Shown: in pieces, positions 34,417 to 47,100 of the stretch | Numbering within the stretch: position 1 is the first letter of the stretch | Layout: each line of letters opens with the position of its first letter | From: Edaphochlamys debaryana | Taxonomy: Eukaryota > Chlorophyta > Chlorophyceae > Chlamydomonadales | Assembly: GCA_016858145.1 (NCBI GenBank) | Contig: JAEHOE010000203.1 | Location: 62,001 to 126,000, forward strand | Length of the DNA: 64,000 bases | Direction of reading: 5' to 3' | Notes under the pieces: model-generated | Told to the model about the DNA's origin: nothing | The model's input: the letters and a program-made list of their open reading frames with translations, nothing else | Database searches by the model: none | Program-made: the position numbers and the translations under genes

Positions 34417-35529
34417 GCGGCTGTTGTGTTGGCGGGTGGGAGCGGAGCAGCTGTCTGGGACAGGCGAGGAGGGGAGGGGAGGGCTCGAGCCAGGCGAGGA
34501 GTGCGTGGGGTGTGCGTGCGGTATGCTGCTGGCTGCGTGACGCAGGCGGGATGCAGGGAGGGAGCCGAGTGCAGTGGAGGCCGCGGGGGCGTTGCAGTGC
34601 GTTCACCTCGCAGCCGTGCAAGCGCGACTCGACCGTCAATGGGCAGGCGCGGGAATCGCCGGAGCGCCCGAGGTTTACAGTATGATGGAGCGCACGGGGC
34701 ACCGGGGGAGCAGTGCGCCAAAGCTGGGCGCCGCTGGTGCACTTGGCTGGGGCGTGGGGCCGTCCACACAGCCGCCCGTACACTTCGGCCTGCCCCGGCA
34801 GGCATGTAAAGCTCGAGGCGGCCCTTTGCCACCCGTTCTCGTTGAGCAAGCATGCAAGCCAATCAACGCTTGCCCGTGTGGGCAGCAGCTCAGCATGCGA
34901 CGCCCGCCCCTGCTTCTCTGATCTTCCGAGCCATCGTCAGCTCGCCGGGGCGGCTCAGACCGCCGCCGCACGAAGTCTGCTGGCCGCTATGAATTGCACG
35001 ACCAGCACGTCTGCTTGGGCTCACCACGTGTGTATTTGCTGGGTTCTCGCCATACTGTGCAACTGCTTATAACTGCCACGTCCACTTTCCGTTTCCAAGT
35101 TCGGCATCCAACAAACACCCAACGTCTCCGCAAGTGCGTAATGGACTATCATAGGAGGCACACTAGGGCCCACACCAATGCGCCTGTATGCATAAGAAAG
35201 GCCCACAACGGACGCCACCATGAAACTTGGCAGCAGAACCCGTGCCACCAGCAACGCTCCGCCGCCCACAAAAGCCTGGCTAACAGGAGCATGCGACAAG
35301 CCTCCATCCATTCCCCGCGCCCCTGACACCACACATATGCATACGGTACCGGTACTAGCAACTACGTAAATCGTGCTGAGCCAGTGCAGAGCCTGCTGAA
35401 TATGCAGCAGCAACCCGTAAGTGAAGCCAGCACACCCTGCAGCCAATGCCAAACACTAGTCTGCTGCCGTTTCATCTAACCAGCCCCCCGGTCTACGCTA
35501 CCGCCACGATTACCCCAGCCATACGTCCC
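34417..35529. other. Intergenic, ankyrin gene to MYND copy A (convergent)
   Basis: A stretch of lower GC. A minus-strand open frame at 35021-35452 has hydrophobic stretches but begins with TTG, and its first ATG is about 47 codons in. I do not call it a gene. Confidence 0.4.
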
Positions 35530-38500
35530 TCAGCCGCTGCGCCCAGCGCCCCCAGCGCCGCCCCGGCACGCCTCCCGGTGGCCCGACCGCCAGTGCGCCG
35601 TCTGGCACTCGCGGCTGCAGTACGACGCAGCGCCGCCGCAGCCCGCGCACGCCCGCAGCAGCAGGGCCGCATCGCTGTCGCCCTCCAGGTTGGCGCAGGC
35701 CGGGTGGAGCAGCCGCCCAGGCACGCGCGGGCGGCGGCGGGCGAGGCCGGCAGCAGGGCGGCGGCGGCCTCCAAGCCAGGGAACCACGCACCGAAGCGAG
35801 CGGCCAGCGCTTGGGCCCCGGAGGCGGCGGACGCCCGTGCGCCGCCCCTGCCGCCCCGCGGCCCGCTGCCGTGCGCCCAGCGCACCAGCTGAGCCGCCAG
35901 CGCCTCCGCCGCCTCCGCCGCCGCCGCGTCACCTCGGGCCCTGCACTCGGCACCCAAGGACCGCAGCTGCTGCGGCTGCCATGCCACATCTGTGTCGTTT
36001 AGGCGCATAACCTCCTCCGGGAGCGCCGCTGCGACCGCGCAGCAGGCCTGCGCCACGTAACGAAGATACGTGTCCTCCGATTCCCCTCCGATTCCTCCTA
36101 ACGCCACGCCAACCGTTTGCACGGGGGACGCTAGCGCTTTAGCCCAGCCCGTGCCGCCCGGTGCTGCCCCTGCCGCCGCCCCTGCAGCGGCCGCCCCGGC
36201 TGCCACCACGGCTGAGGGTCTCGTGGGGGGGCCATGCGTGGCGTCGATGCGGGCCAGGAGGGGCAGCCAGCAGAGGCAGGTGATCAGGGGCGCCGACCCG
36301 GGGACACCAGCCTGGTCGCGGTGCCTTGCCCACAACAAGCGGCACAGCGGCGGCAGCCAGGTCGCCATAGCAGCCGCCAGCATCGCCAGCAGCTGCCTCT
36401 CCGCAGGGTACAGGGCCCCCGGCCCGCCTCCTCCCAGCCCGGCCCCCAGCGCTCCGGATGCCAAGCCGGGTCGTCGCGCCCCGGTGCTTGCTGCCAGGCC
36501 CTCGAGCCAAATCCGCCCCCCGGCCAGCACGCAACCGGCGAGTGCGGCCAATGTCTTGTCAGCCGGACTGAAGTAGGAGCTGCTGATCGAGGCTGCGGCC
36601 TCGAGGCCCTTCCCAACGGTCCGCACCAGCGCAGCCGCCTGCCGGGCGTCGCCCCACGCCAGCAGCGGGGCCAGCCGGGTCCAGAGTCCGCCGTCAAGTT
36701 CCGACAAAGCGGTCGAGGCCTCGACCTCTGGCGGTGGAGGGCCGCCCTCGCGCAGGCCGGCGGCGGTGCGGCGCAAGAGGCGCTCCAGGCAGGGCAGCAC
36801 GCCGCCGGCAAGCGCCGACTCCAGTCCGAGCGGCGGGGCGGGCGGCAGGGGCGCTGCGGGGAGGGGCAGGGGCACCAGGCATCTGAAGTAACAAACTTGG
36901 ATGGTTTGCGGTGGTTTGCAGTGGCTTGCAGTGGCTTGCAGTGGTTTGCAGTGGTTTGCCCGAACCTCACCTGGGGGCAAGGCCACAACCGGCAGCTGGC
37001 CCAGTACGTTTCCGCCGTAGTCCCTCGAGAAGCTGACTCCATGCACACAGGCAGGTGCTTGCAGGTGCGGGGCCAGGGCGGCCGCCAGCCGCCACCACTC
37101 CTCGCCCAGGTCAGCGCTGCCCGGGGGGCCTGCGCCTCCACGCGCCGCAGAGCTGGCCTCATGAAGGGCCGCGGACGCCAGGAGCGCAGCCTCTTCCTCC
37201 TCCAGAAGAGCCCGGGAGGTCTTCGCGCTAAGCCGTCGTGTAAGGGCGTCCTGCAGGGCCGCGAGCGATTCCTCCTGCGTCCTGCCCGCGGCCGCCTCCG
37301 CCGCGGCCTGCAGCCCGAGCCGAGCGATCCGCATCGCAAGGGGCCGCACCGCGGAACGCGGCAGCATCGCCCTGGCCGCGGCGGCGTCAAGCAGCGTCTT
37401 GTCGTCCGCTGTCAGCAGCATGATGAGGAACATCAGCGACCCCAAGGAATCGGACCTCCGCGGCTGTGGTCCCCCACCCTTGAAACGCGCGAGCAGGTTC
37501 TGCTTCACTGTCATGCGGAACACATGCGTAAAGCTGTGTTGCACGCTGGGCTCCAGGCCGTGCGTGCCCTCGTCGTCCATGGCCGAGAGGACCGCGATGC
37601 CGTGGGCCAGGGCCGTGTAGAAGCCACCGGGGCCGAGCGCTGCGGCTCTGGCCAGGCTTGCGGACCGCTTTCCTGACTGGACGACGTCGAGAGCGGCAAG
37701 CGCCCTCGCGACATGGTGCACGGTCCGGTCAGCGTGCCCTGAGAAGGTATCGTACACGGCGGGATCTCCCCTTGGTGGCTCGTCGGCGGCCGCCGAGCCG
37801 AACACGGCCCACAGCCGGAAGGCCGACGCTAGGGCCGCGCACGTGTGCTCCACCACGGCGCTCGCCCGCAGCGCCGCTGCCAGCTCCTGGGCGTAGCAGG
37901 CCGATGCACCCGCCCCCGCCGCCGCGTCCGATGAACCCGCGCCTCCGCTGGCCGCAGCCCCCGCGGGCTGAGACGGCGCACTGGGCTCCGGCGCCGCGCC
38001 GCTGGCCGCAGCAGCGGCAGCGCTCTGCGGTTCAGGCCCCGCGTCCGGCTCTCGTGTTGCCAGCAGCAGGCAGCCCCACGCCAAGCTTGCAGCTGCTCCC
38101 ACCAGGTCCACAATAGGCACCAGCGGCAGCAGTAGCGCAGGCGCGTCTGCTTGCAGAAAGAGCCGGGCGCCGCCGGCATCCGCGGCGGCCGCTGCCCGGT
38201 CGGACAAGAAGTCCAGCTCCGCCCGAGCGTCCGCGAGACGGCCCGACAGAGCCTCGAGCGTCTGGGACAGGACCAGGTGCCGGGCAAAGTCGAGGACGGG
38301 GGCAGCAGCGGTGGACGAGCCAAGGAGCTCCCCGCAGAGGCGCACCACAGCCTCGAGCGCCTCGATCTTTGCCTTCAGCCCCTCTTGTTCCTCGGCGCTG
38401 CGCTGTCCGGGCGACCATGACCACCGCGTTGATTCGTTGGTAACGAGCAGGAGCGCTCGCTTGAAGGCAGGCCGCGACAGCAGCTCGGCGATGGTGCTGC

Positions 38501-38699
38501 CGGCGGCAGCTTTATCATCAGCATCAACCCAGCGACCTGGCCGCGTCACCAGTTCCTTCGCGCTTGACGCGAGGGCAGAGAGAGAGGCTGGGCTGGGCTC
38601 TGCTCCTGCCCCGAGGACAGCGTCCGCATGCGCGGTGAAGTCGCGGACCTCCCGCTCAGCCTCCGGGCACATCACCGATAGCGCTGGCTGCGCAGCCAT
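35530..38699 (-). CDS. MYND-finger family protein, copy A, frameshifted in the finger
   Basis: Large algal family protein of unknown function; only the MYND finger is a recognised domain. Exon 1 is 36971-38699 (ATG at 38699, MAAQPALSVMCPEAE) and exon 2 starts at 36853. The body is Ala/Leu-rich and probably helical, sharing STIAELLSRPAFKRA, ALAHGIAVLSAMD, LGEEWWRLAAALAP, GGVLPCLERL and LLAWGD with copies B and C. The reading frame is open to the finger. There, near 35705, one T is missing relative to copy B (GGGTGGAG against GGGTTGGAG). The ORF then runs to 35493 in the wrong frame, while the finger itself (CAGCGGAASYCSRECQTAHW) stays intact in the other frame to 35530. This is either a truncated paralogue or a base-call error. 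Confidence 0.7.
36902..36960. repeat. TGGTTTGCAG decamer array in MYND copy A intron
   Basis: Six units of ten bases (TGGTTTGCAG, TGGCTTGCAG) lie beside the donor of the copy A intron. The introns of copies B and C lack it. Confidence 0.85.
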
Positions 38700-39823
38700 G
38701 ACGCATGTATGCTGCGGGAAATGCACAAAGGTGCTGGAGCCTATGTCACAGTGGATGAAGGGAGCCGCACGTCAACCAGGTAGCAGAGCTAGCTATGTGT
38801 GGAGAAGCCTGGCTGGCTTTGCAGGCAAGTCGGTGAGCCGGCAGGCTCATGATGGCTCAGTCAGCCCCAGCCGTTGCCGTGCAAGCCTGGTGCAAGCCCC
38901 CGCACTCGTCTCCCCATCTCTGTTCCCCGCTCCCCCCACCCTGCACGTCCGGACTACGCTGCACGGCCCCTGCGAGCACAGAATCCCCCCACCCTGCTGT
39001 CCTACCCCGTCCCATCCCCTCCCGTCGAGGCCCATACGGACGAGACCGGTCCTAGCAGTAGTTATACATTCGCCAGCCTTCACGGCCACCACTGAAGTAG
39101 GCAGGACTGGAGCACGCATCAAGCTACTAGGGTTGGAGTAAAGACCTCAATGCTCCGCAACTGACCCAACTGTACGGCCCCAAGGGAAGGCTAGCCGGCT
39201 CGTCAAGGTGTGTTGCCCCCTTCGCATTCATGCGCCGACCCCCTTGTGCCTCAGCCCTCACAGCCAGGCAGACATGTCAACCGGACCGAGCCCTCTCGTT
39301 CCCAGCACCATCCATCCGTAGCGGCCTTGTTCGCACCCGAGACCCAACGACAAGGACAGACGGGCCACCCCTCATGGCCCATACCTGGCTGAAACCCCGA
39401 CCAAGTCAAGCACCGACATCCACAGCATCATGTAACATCCTGCCTCAGCTGTCACCCCGACCCACGTCGCCCTGGACTCAGTACTTCACCCAGGCGCGTC
39501 CTCACACAGCAGCCACCCGCCCTAGACGCCTATCAGTTCCTGTGACAGACTACCCCTACTCACAGATGCGATGCCACGCCCGGCTCAGTCTTTTGGCCCC
39601 GGACCGGCCCTGCACCCTCCCCAGCTCTGATGCCCTGCCTAGCGGTCGTAGCACGGTTTCCCCCCACTCCCCCGCGTCGCTGGGGGACCGTGTGCCCCCC
39701 CAGCTCCCCCTGTCCCCCAACCAAGCTTGGGCGGCTTTATCAGCCCCCCTCCCTCGCGCTTCCGGGCAAAGAGAGCCGGCGCTGTGCCGCCGCCACAACA
39801 CAGCACAGCAACCGGCTGGGCCC
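38700..39823. other. Intergenic, upstream of MYND copy A
   Basis: No supported gene. The region is low-complexity pyrimidine-rich sequence. Confidence 0.45.
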
Positions 39824-42802
39824 TTAGGAAGCGCCCAGGACGCGGGATCGACCGCGTGCCCGGCGCCCGATCCTCTCCGCCAGCCACGTGTCGTACAGCT
39901 GCATCATCCGTACACCCTCCCTCAGCAGCCGCTTGTGCTCCAGCCGGGCCCGCACCGCCGCCACCGTCAGCGGCCGCCCTGGCGCCGCCTCGCCGCCGCC
40001 CAAGTCCGCCAGCAGTTGCTCGTCCTCCTCGATGCGGGTGGGCAGGCTGGCCAGAGCTTGCTCAAACGCTGCCTGGACCTTACGGACGCGTCCACGCTCC
40101 TCGGCTGCGGGAAGGGTTTCCATGTGGGTCGGGGACAAGCCGTTGTGGGAAACACGTGGGCGCAAAGCCAGAGACACCGCAACTTAGCCTAAAAATAACA
40201 TGACGGCGAAAACGTGGACGGAAACCCAAAGACACGGCATAGTTACGCTGAGGTGCGCCTCCCACATGTCTCACCCAGGTAAACCTTTGCCCGCTCCAGG
40301 GGACCGCCCCACAGCTTCCCCCACTTGTCGATTGACAGCAGCACGCACCTACGGGAGGAAAGCGGGGGCACATGGAAGATGGAACATATTACATGAGTAA
40401 TGACACTCGCAGCCGTGCGCCTGCATGCTCGCCGCCCGTCCACCCGCGAGATCCCTTGCCTCGCGGGCCACCGGCCGTCTGCGTACCGTTAGTTCGCGAC
40501 CCACGCCCTACGCTCACAACAAAGCGCTTTGCCACGTCGATGTGGTCTAACCCCATCCACCCACCGCCTCCGCGCCAGCGTCAGCCCCTCCTCCGGGTCA
40601 CGATCGGCTGCCAGCCGTGAGGCACGGCTGTACTTGAGCCTGCCATCGAAGTGGTCGCCCAGCCAGTACCTCGGCAAGGCGCCCAGCGTGAAGCCGGTCT
40701 GACGGATCGGGCGGGGCGAGGGTCCGCACAGGGGTCTCGCTCAGTGAGAGCTGGCCGGCGTGCTACCTCCGCCCGCGCTCATGCACCCCTCGTCCAAGAG
40801 TCAATCCCGTCCTACCGCCCCCCCCCCCTTCCCGAGCACGCGGGCCCTTGGCGGGACCTCACCGCTGTGAGCAGGCCTTCGGTTTTGAGCCATGGCAGTT
40901 GGCTTTGGTTGGGCAGTTCCACTCTGTCAGACGGGTTACCGGGTACGACGAATCCGTAGCTGCGCATCATCTGCAGGTGCGTGTGGTAGGGGCGGGGCCG
41001 GTACCGGTAGTAAGTCGGGATGCCAACGTACAAGAACAGCAAGCGAGGGCAACTTGAAGCCCCGCGTCTTGCCGCAAGGCCTGGAGGCAGCTGCAACACC
41101 TCGCCCGCTCCCTCGCCCCCTCCAACCCCGGCCCCACATTCCTGGCTCACGTTTGGCCCATATCCCCCTGTCTTTCCGCTCATGTTGGGCTTGTCGCCAT
41201 ATGAGATGGTGGCCTCCTCTCCCTTGGCCAGAGGTACTTTCAGCCGCAGCTCGTACCTGAGCGCGTGAAAAGGAGATTGTGTGGGGTGAGGTTGGAGGAA
41301 AGGCCGGTCGGGGGTAACTGGCGCACCGAACCCGGGTTGTACCGTCAACACACCTACCGCTTGCGGTCTTTGGACCGGTCGTATGAGCAGCTGCCGTCCG
41401 GTGCGTGGTTTGCCAGGTCGGCGTAGGGGACCATGAGCGAGAGTCCGCCATAGTCAAGCTTCTCATGAAAGCTGCGGGTCCGGACCTGGCAGCATGCAAG
41501 GAGAGGCGGCACAGCGACATCTGGGGTAGGCAGCTGCCTTGCCGACAGCCGCCCCCCGGGTGATGACCTTGCCGCACCAACCGCCCCTCCCCCCCACCAT
41601 GCACAGGGCCCACTGCGTGTCCTCAAGCCGCTCCGCCAGCCGCAGCGGGCCCAGGAGACGCGTGTCGGGGTGGAAATACCTGGCGAGGGGAGTGAGAGCA
41701 AGCAAGCAGCAGGCGTCGAGCGGACGGGCGATGACAAGGAAAAGGCCGGCGGGCACCGCCGCCCCACCATCCCCCGCCGCCTGCTCCCTGCAACAGACTG
41801 TCGGGAGAACCTAGGCCCATCATTCGCCGGTGCCCGGCCCTGCGCCGCAGGTCTAACCTGCGGTGGGTTTCAAGGGCGGCTTTGTACTCCCTCTCGGCGT
41901 CCTCCTGAGAAGGAAGAAATACAGACGGGTTTCTGGACGGGTCCAGCCTGCCTTGCTGCTGCTAGCGTGCTCCTTAACATCTTGCACCCCTCCCGCCTTC
42001 TCAAGCCTTCAAGCCCCTTGCCCTCACCATCAGCTCGGGAATCTTCAGCTCGGGGGCGGCGTCCGGGCCGTACCTGAGGAGGCACGTGCACTGCAGGGGC
42101 AGGTACATGCGGGTTTCACCTCTGCCACCGTGCCAAGCTTGGCCACCCCAGCCCCCACCGACACGCTCACCTCCTCCAGGCTCGGCAGGCTGGCGATGTA
42201 GGGTCCCCACACGGGGCTGTCTTGCAGCTCCTTGGACACCCACAGGAGCCACGTGGCCATGCGCAGACGCTCAGTGAAGTTACCTAGGTGGGGGAGGGAC
42301 CAAGGATTGATGCTGTATCCCAGAAGGTAGCCCGCCCTTGCACTACCGACCCACACTCGAGGAAAGTGATTAAGTCATCAGGCAGCTGGCCATGACGCCC
42401 CTGCCACTGGAGAAGGAAAAACTTGAAGGAGCGAGGGAAGCCGTAAATTTCAAACTCGACGTCCCAGAGCCCATGGGGCAACTGCAGTGTGTTCTCCACC
42501 GGCACAGCCACCACCACGGTGCGGCGGTTGAGCGGGCTCGCAGCGACGAGCCCACGCCCAGAAGGCGTGTTGGTGCATATGTTTTTACGCTTGATCCTTG
42601 CGCCGTCTGCGAGAGCCTCCACTTTAGCATGCTGCTCGTCGCGGAGACCAGCATCGTCGGCTGGAACCGCACGAGGCGCTCGAGCCGAGCACAGGGCCGT
42701 AACAGGAGTTATGTGCTGCGAAGGAGCCTGCTGACAGCGCGCAGCCGCTCTGCAAGGCGTCGCATGTCTTCCGTGCCATCCTGCAGTCCGCAGGCCAAGC
42801 AT
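39824..42802 (-). CDS. SET-domain protein methyltransferase, Rubisco LSMT/SETD type
   Basis: A SAM-dependent protein-lysine methyltransferase, probably plastid. The ATG at 42802 opens MLGLRTAGWHGRHATPCRAA, an Arg/Ala-rich transit-like start. Then comes SGRGLVAASPLNRRTVVVAV, the N-SET GRGL motif. In-phase exons follow: 42171-42283 (SPVWGPYIASLPS), 42028-42090, 41858-41904, 41598-41679, 41358-41485 (PYADLANHAPDGS, the SAM-binding N-H), 41151-41256 (EEATISYGDKPN, the catalytic Tyr), 40863-40970 (YGFVVPGNPSDRV), 40565-40698, 40285-40348 and 39824-40099. The last exons form the LSMT substrate-binding domain. The splice from exon 1 into 42283 is unresolved; a small exon may be missing there. The intron 40971-41150 carries no stop in frame. 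The gene sits between MYND copies A and B on the same strand. Confidence 0.85.
40502..40554 (+). repeat. TTKRFA element, copy 3
   Basis: Lies in the SET gene intron 40349-40564. Diverged from copies 1 and 2 in DNA, but on the plus strand it still encodes TTKRFATSMWSNPIH against TTKRFASLMSSNPLH in copy 1. Confidence 0.6.
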
Positions 42803-44190
42803 TTGGGAGACTTGGAGTTGATCAGGAACACGCAATCAGGCAGGTTGTGGAGTACTAAAGTGCACTAGATGCAAGGATACACCGGCTGACGGGATCCATG
42901 CTAGACCCCATGCTAGACCTCCCAAGCCCTCCTGTCCTCCGTGCCTCTCAAGACGTTCAGAGGAGGATAGCCGATCACGCAAGGAGGTGCAGGGAGTCGG
43001 AGCCCTGTGCGCGGGGGCGACGTGTGAGCACCATGAGGGGGGCAGCGGGCTCGGAGTGAGCCCCCTCGGGGTCCCTTTTTGTAACCACCGATGACTGCAC
43101 GTACACGCTCCTGCGCATGGGGGCGGTGCGTGTGTGGGGTTGGGCCGCCCCACCCCCTCGCCTGAACCCTCCACCTCGCGTGAGGGCTGCTGTCAGCCTG
43201 CCACAGCCTGCGCCCTCCCCTCCACATGGGGCCTGCTGGTCACCACCACATGCATGGCGTGGTTACACCCTACCTGCCTACCATGCCTGCCGGCGCCACG
43301 GCACGGATCCTGATGTCCGCCGCCCTGATCCCCCTACCTCCCCACCCTCATCACCTCGCGGCCGCGCTGACCGCCGCCTGGCTGGCACTCAAGACCACCC
43401 CATCTGCGCAGCTTACGCCGCCGCGCCGCCGCCAGCCTGTGTGGCTGCTGCCTGCGCCCTACCCGAGGCCCAGTGCCCAGAACCCTGACCGCCGCTGCAG
43501 CCCCCCCGGGCCCCCGCCCGACACGCCATACGGTACCGGCTTGCATGCGCTCTACCCTCACCGGCGCGACAGCACTCCTGCTCTGTCTACGCCCTTTGCT
43601 CGCAGCCCCTCGCCTGGGCAGCCATCCTGTACACCACCGCCACGCTCCTCACCACAGGGCTCATCGCAGCCACCTGCCTAGGCACGCAACTCCTTGCCCG
43701 CTGCACACCCGCTGCCAATGCCCTGCCCCCTCGGCCCGCACACTAGCAGACCACGCAGGAGCCATCGCTACCAGTATGTACCGCCGGGCCCCCAGCTGGC
43801 CCCCAGCTGTTCGCGGCGTGGGCACCACAGCATGGCACGTGAGCGGCTACACCATGCCCGGACCCAGTACCGGTACGCTTCTACAGCCTTACCTATCCAA
43901 GACTAGAGCCGACTGGAGCTGGCTTCGCCCGCTGCAAACCAGGCCCCAAGCGCCGCACAGCGTGCACCCTACAGAAGGCGCATTTCCAGTCACCCGCCGA
44001 TGCAGGGCACAGTGTCACTCCACGCAAGCCAGCTGTACCCTCACTGCCTGCCGAACCGGCGCACTCATGCATACTGGTACACATGTTGCTGAAGCTGCAA
44101 ACTGCAAAGCCCCCACCAACAAACAACAACGAACATTGCACTGCCATACCAGCCCGACCTCATACATCCATCCGCCACATCGTGTACCCC
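42803..44190. other. Intergenic, SET gene to MYND copy B
   Basis: No confident gene. On the plus strand, 43606-43746 follows an acceptor-like CTCGCAG and encodes a hydrophobic helix (ILYTTATLLTTGLIAATCLG) ending in a stop. It could be the last exon of a small membrane-protein gene, but no matching upstream exons could be joined. Confidence 0.35.
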
Positions 44191-47100
44191 TCAGCCGCTG
44201 CGCCTTGCTCCGCTGCCGCCCCCAGCGCCGCCCCGGCACGCCTCCCGGTGGCCCAACCGCCAGTGCGCCGTCTGGCACTCGCGGCTGCAGTACGACGCAG
44301 CGCCGCCGCAGCCCGCGCACGCCCGCAGCGGCAGGGCCGCATCGCGGTCGCCCTCCAGGTTGGCGCAGGCCGGGTTGGAGCAGCCGCCCAGCAGCTGACG
44401 CGCGGCGGCGGGCGAGGCCGGCAGCAGGGCGGCGGCGGCCTCCAAGCCAGGGAACCACGCACCGAAGCGAGCGGCCAGCGCTTGGGCCCCGGAGGCGGCG
44501 GACGCCCGTGCGCCGCCCCTGCCGCCCCGCGGCCCGCTGCCGTGCGCCCAGCGCACCAGCTGAGCCGCCAGCGCCTCCGCCGCCTCCGCCGCCGCCGCGT
44601 GCCCCCGGGCCCTGCACTCGGCACCCAGGGACCTCAGCTTCGCCAAGTCCCAAGCCAGTCCCGCCCCTCCGCGTCCCGCCACCTCCTCCGGGAGCGCCGC
44701 CGCGACCGCGCAGCAGGCCTCCGCCAGGTGCGGCAGGTGGCTGCCCTTGGTCAGTTGCATGATGGGGTCCTGGGACCACACGTCAAGCGAAGCGCGGATG
44801 AGCTCCGCGGGGATAGGCTGCGCTAGCCAGCCACCGCCTCCCACAGACTGCCCCGCCGTTGCGTCTCCTGCGGTCGCGGGAGCTCGGGGCGCTCTCTCGG
44901 CACATGCCAGGAGCGGCAGCCAGCTGACGACGCAAAACAGGAACGCCGTATGGACAATAGACCTTTGTATCTGTCCGGTCAGCAGGCGGCACAGCGGCGG
45001 CAGCCAGGCCGCCGCCGCTGCCGCCAGCATCTCCAGCAGCTGCCTCTCCGCCGGCGACAGGGTCCCCGGCCCGCCTCCACCCAGCCGTGAGCGACTCCCG
45101 TCAGTCACCAAGCTCTCGAGCCACGACCGCCCGTGCCGTAGGAAGCGACGGGCGGTGCTCGTAAGCGCATTTCCGTACGAGCCCTCGTCGAGACCGCTGG
45201 CGGGGAGGGTCGCCTCGAGGCCCTTTCCGATGGTCCTCAACAGCGCAGCCGCCTGCCGGGTGTCGCCCCACGCCAGCAGCGGGGCCAGCCAGCGCCAGCT
45301 GCCGTCGTCGCCTCCGTGTAAGATAAAGGCGGTGAGGGCCTCTTCCTCATCAGTCGCGCCAGGCCTGCCCGTGCGCAGGCTGGCGGCGGTGCGGCGGAAG
45401 AGGCGCTCCAGGCAGGGCAGCACGCCGCCGGCGAGCGCCGACTCTAGGCCGGCCGGCGGGGCGGGCGGCAGGGGTGCTGAGGGGCGGGGCAGGCATGGGC
45501 AGAGGCCGGCAGGGTGCGAGTTTTGTCGGTGAGCGACCAGGTAATCGCCGACCCACATGACGGGAGCGAACGGCCAACCCACATGGCCACAGGTGCCACA
45601 GCCAGCCAGGGCGTAGCACGCTCAGCCCAACTTGAGCAGACACACCTGGAGTCAGTGGCAATGCTGGCAGCTCGGTCAAGAACTGTTGGCCGTAGTACGC
45701 CGGAAAGCCAATGTACGGCGACCGCTGGCGAGGGGCCAGGGCAAGAGCCAGACGCCACCACTCCTCGCTGATGCCAGGGCCTTCCGTCAGTCGCCTCACC
45801 GCAGCCAGCGCGTCAAGAGCTAGGAGCGTGGCCCCGCTCCACGTCAGCAGCACGCGGCAGGGCCCCGTGCCCAGCCGTGCGGCCGTCAAGGCCGCCAGCT
45901 CCTCCGCCTTCGTCCTTCCGGCCCCCGCCTCCGCCGCGGCCTGCACCCCCACCCGTGCCGCCCGCATCGCCAGGCCCAGGGCCGCCCCGCGGGGCAGCAG
46001 CTTGACCGCTGCCGCAGAGGCGGAGGCCCCTGGCTTCATGGTCTGCGATGCGAGGCAGATGACCATGTTCCGCAGTGGTCCCTCGCAACGGCAGTCAAGG
46101 CTCTCCAGCACGCCTGCCCCCGCCCCGGACAGCACACCCAGCCCTCCCCCGCCTCCAAGTGCACTGCCTGGTTGGCGCTCCCCGCCACGCTGGGCTCCAG
46201 GCCGTGCGTGCCCTCGCCGTCCATGGCCGGAGGACCGCGATGCCGTGGGCCAGGGCCGTGTAGGAAGCGCAGGGGCCAGGAGCGATGGCGTGAGCGAGGG
46301 CTGCAGGTAGTCCTGAGTGAGGTGTGGAGTACCTGCCCAGCGACTTGACGACCGCGCCAACGGCCGAGTCAAGGTGCCGCGACAGCGGATACAGGAGGGC
46401 GGGTGGATCGGTCGCGGTGGTTAGCGCGAGGGCCCACAGCCGGAAAATCGAGGGTACGGCCGCGCACGTGTGCTCCACCACGGCGCTCGCCCGCAGCGCC
46501 GCCGCCAGCTCCTGGGTATAGCAGAGCGACGCAGCCGCCTCCGCCGCCGCGTCCGAGGAACCCGCGCTGACGCTGGCCGCAGCCGCCACCGGCTGCGCAG
46601 ACACCTTGGGCTCCGTAATGACCAGTGAAAGGCAGCCGGTTGTCAGGTCTCCGACCCCACCCACTACGCCTGCGAGCTGAATGCAGATGCCCGCCGATGC
46701 TTGCGGAATGGCCCCGGCGTCCGCGGCGGCCGCTGCCCGGTCTGCGAGGGACTCCAGCTCCGCCCGAGCGTCCGTGAGACGGCCCGACAGAGCCTCGAGC
46801 GTCTGGGACCGGACTAGGCGCCGGGCAAAGTCCAGGACCGAAGCGGCAGGCCCTCCCCACGTCAAAAGCCAGCCGCAGAGCAGCACGACGCACTTCAGCA
46901 CACCGAGCTTCGCTTCCAGGGCCTCCTGCTCATTGGCGCTGCGCTGCGCTGGCGACCATGTCCACCGCGTTGACTCGTTGGTCACCAGCAGGAGAGCCCG
47001 CTTGAAGGCAGGTCGGCCCAGCAGCTCGGCGATGGTGCTGGCGACGGCAGCATACTCGTGCGTGTGGGCCCATTCCCTTATCCTCCTAGATACTGCATCT

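Noticed and set aside
35021..35452. Minus-strand frame with hydrophobic stretches just downstream of MYND copy A
   Set aside because: Begins with TTG, the first ATG is about 47 codons in, codon use lacks the G/C third-position bias of the neighbours, and no family is recognised.
43473..44762. 429-residue plus-strand frame opposite the MYND copy B 3' end
   Set aside because: Over 44191-44760 it is the antisense of the conserved MYND finger region. Only the small hydrophobic piece at 43606-43746 is possibly real.
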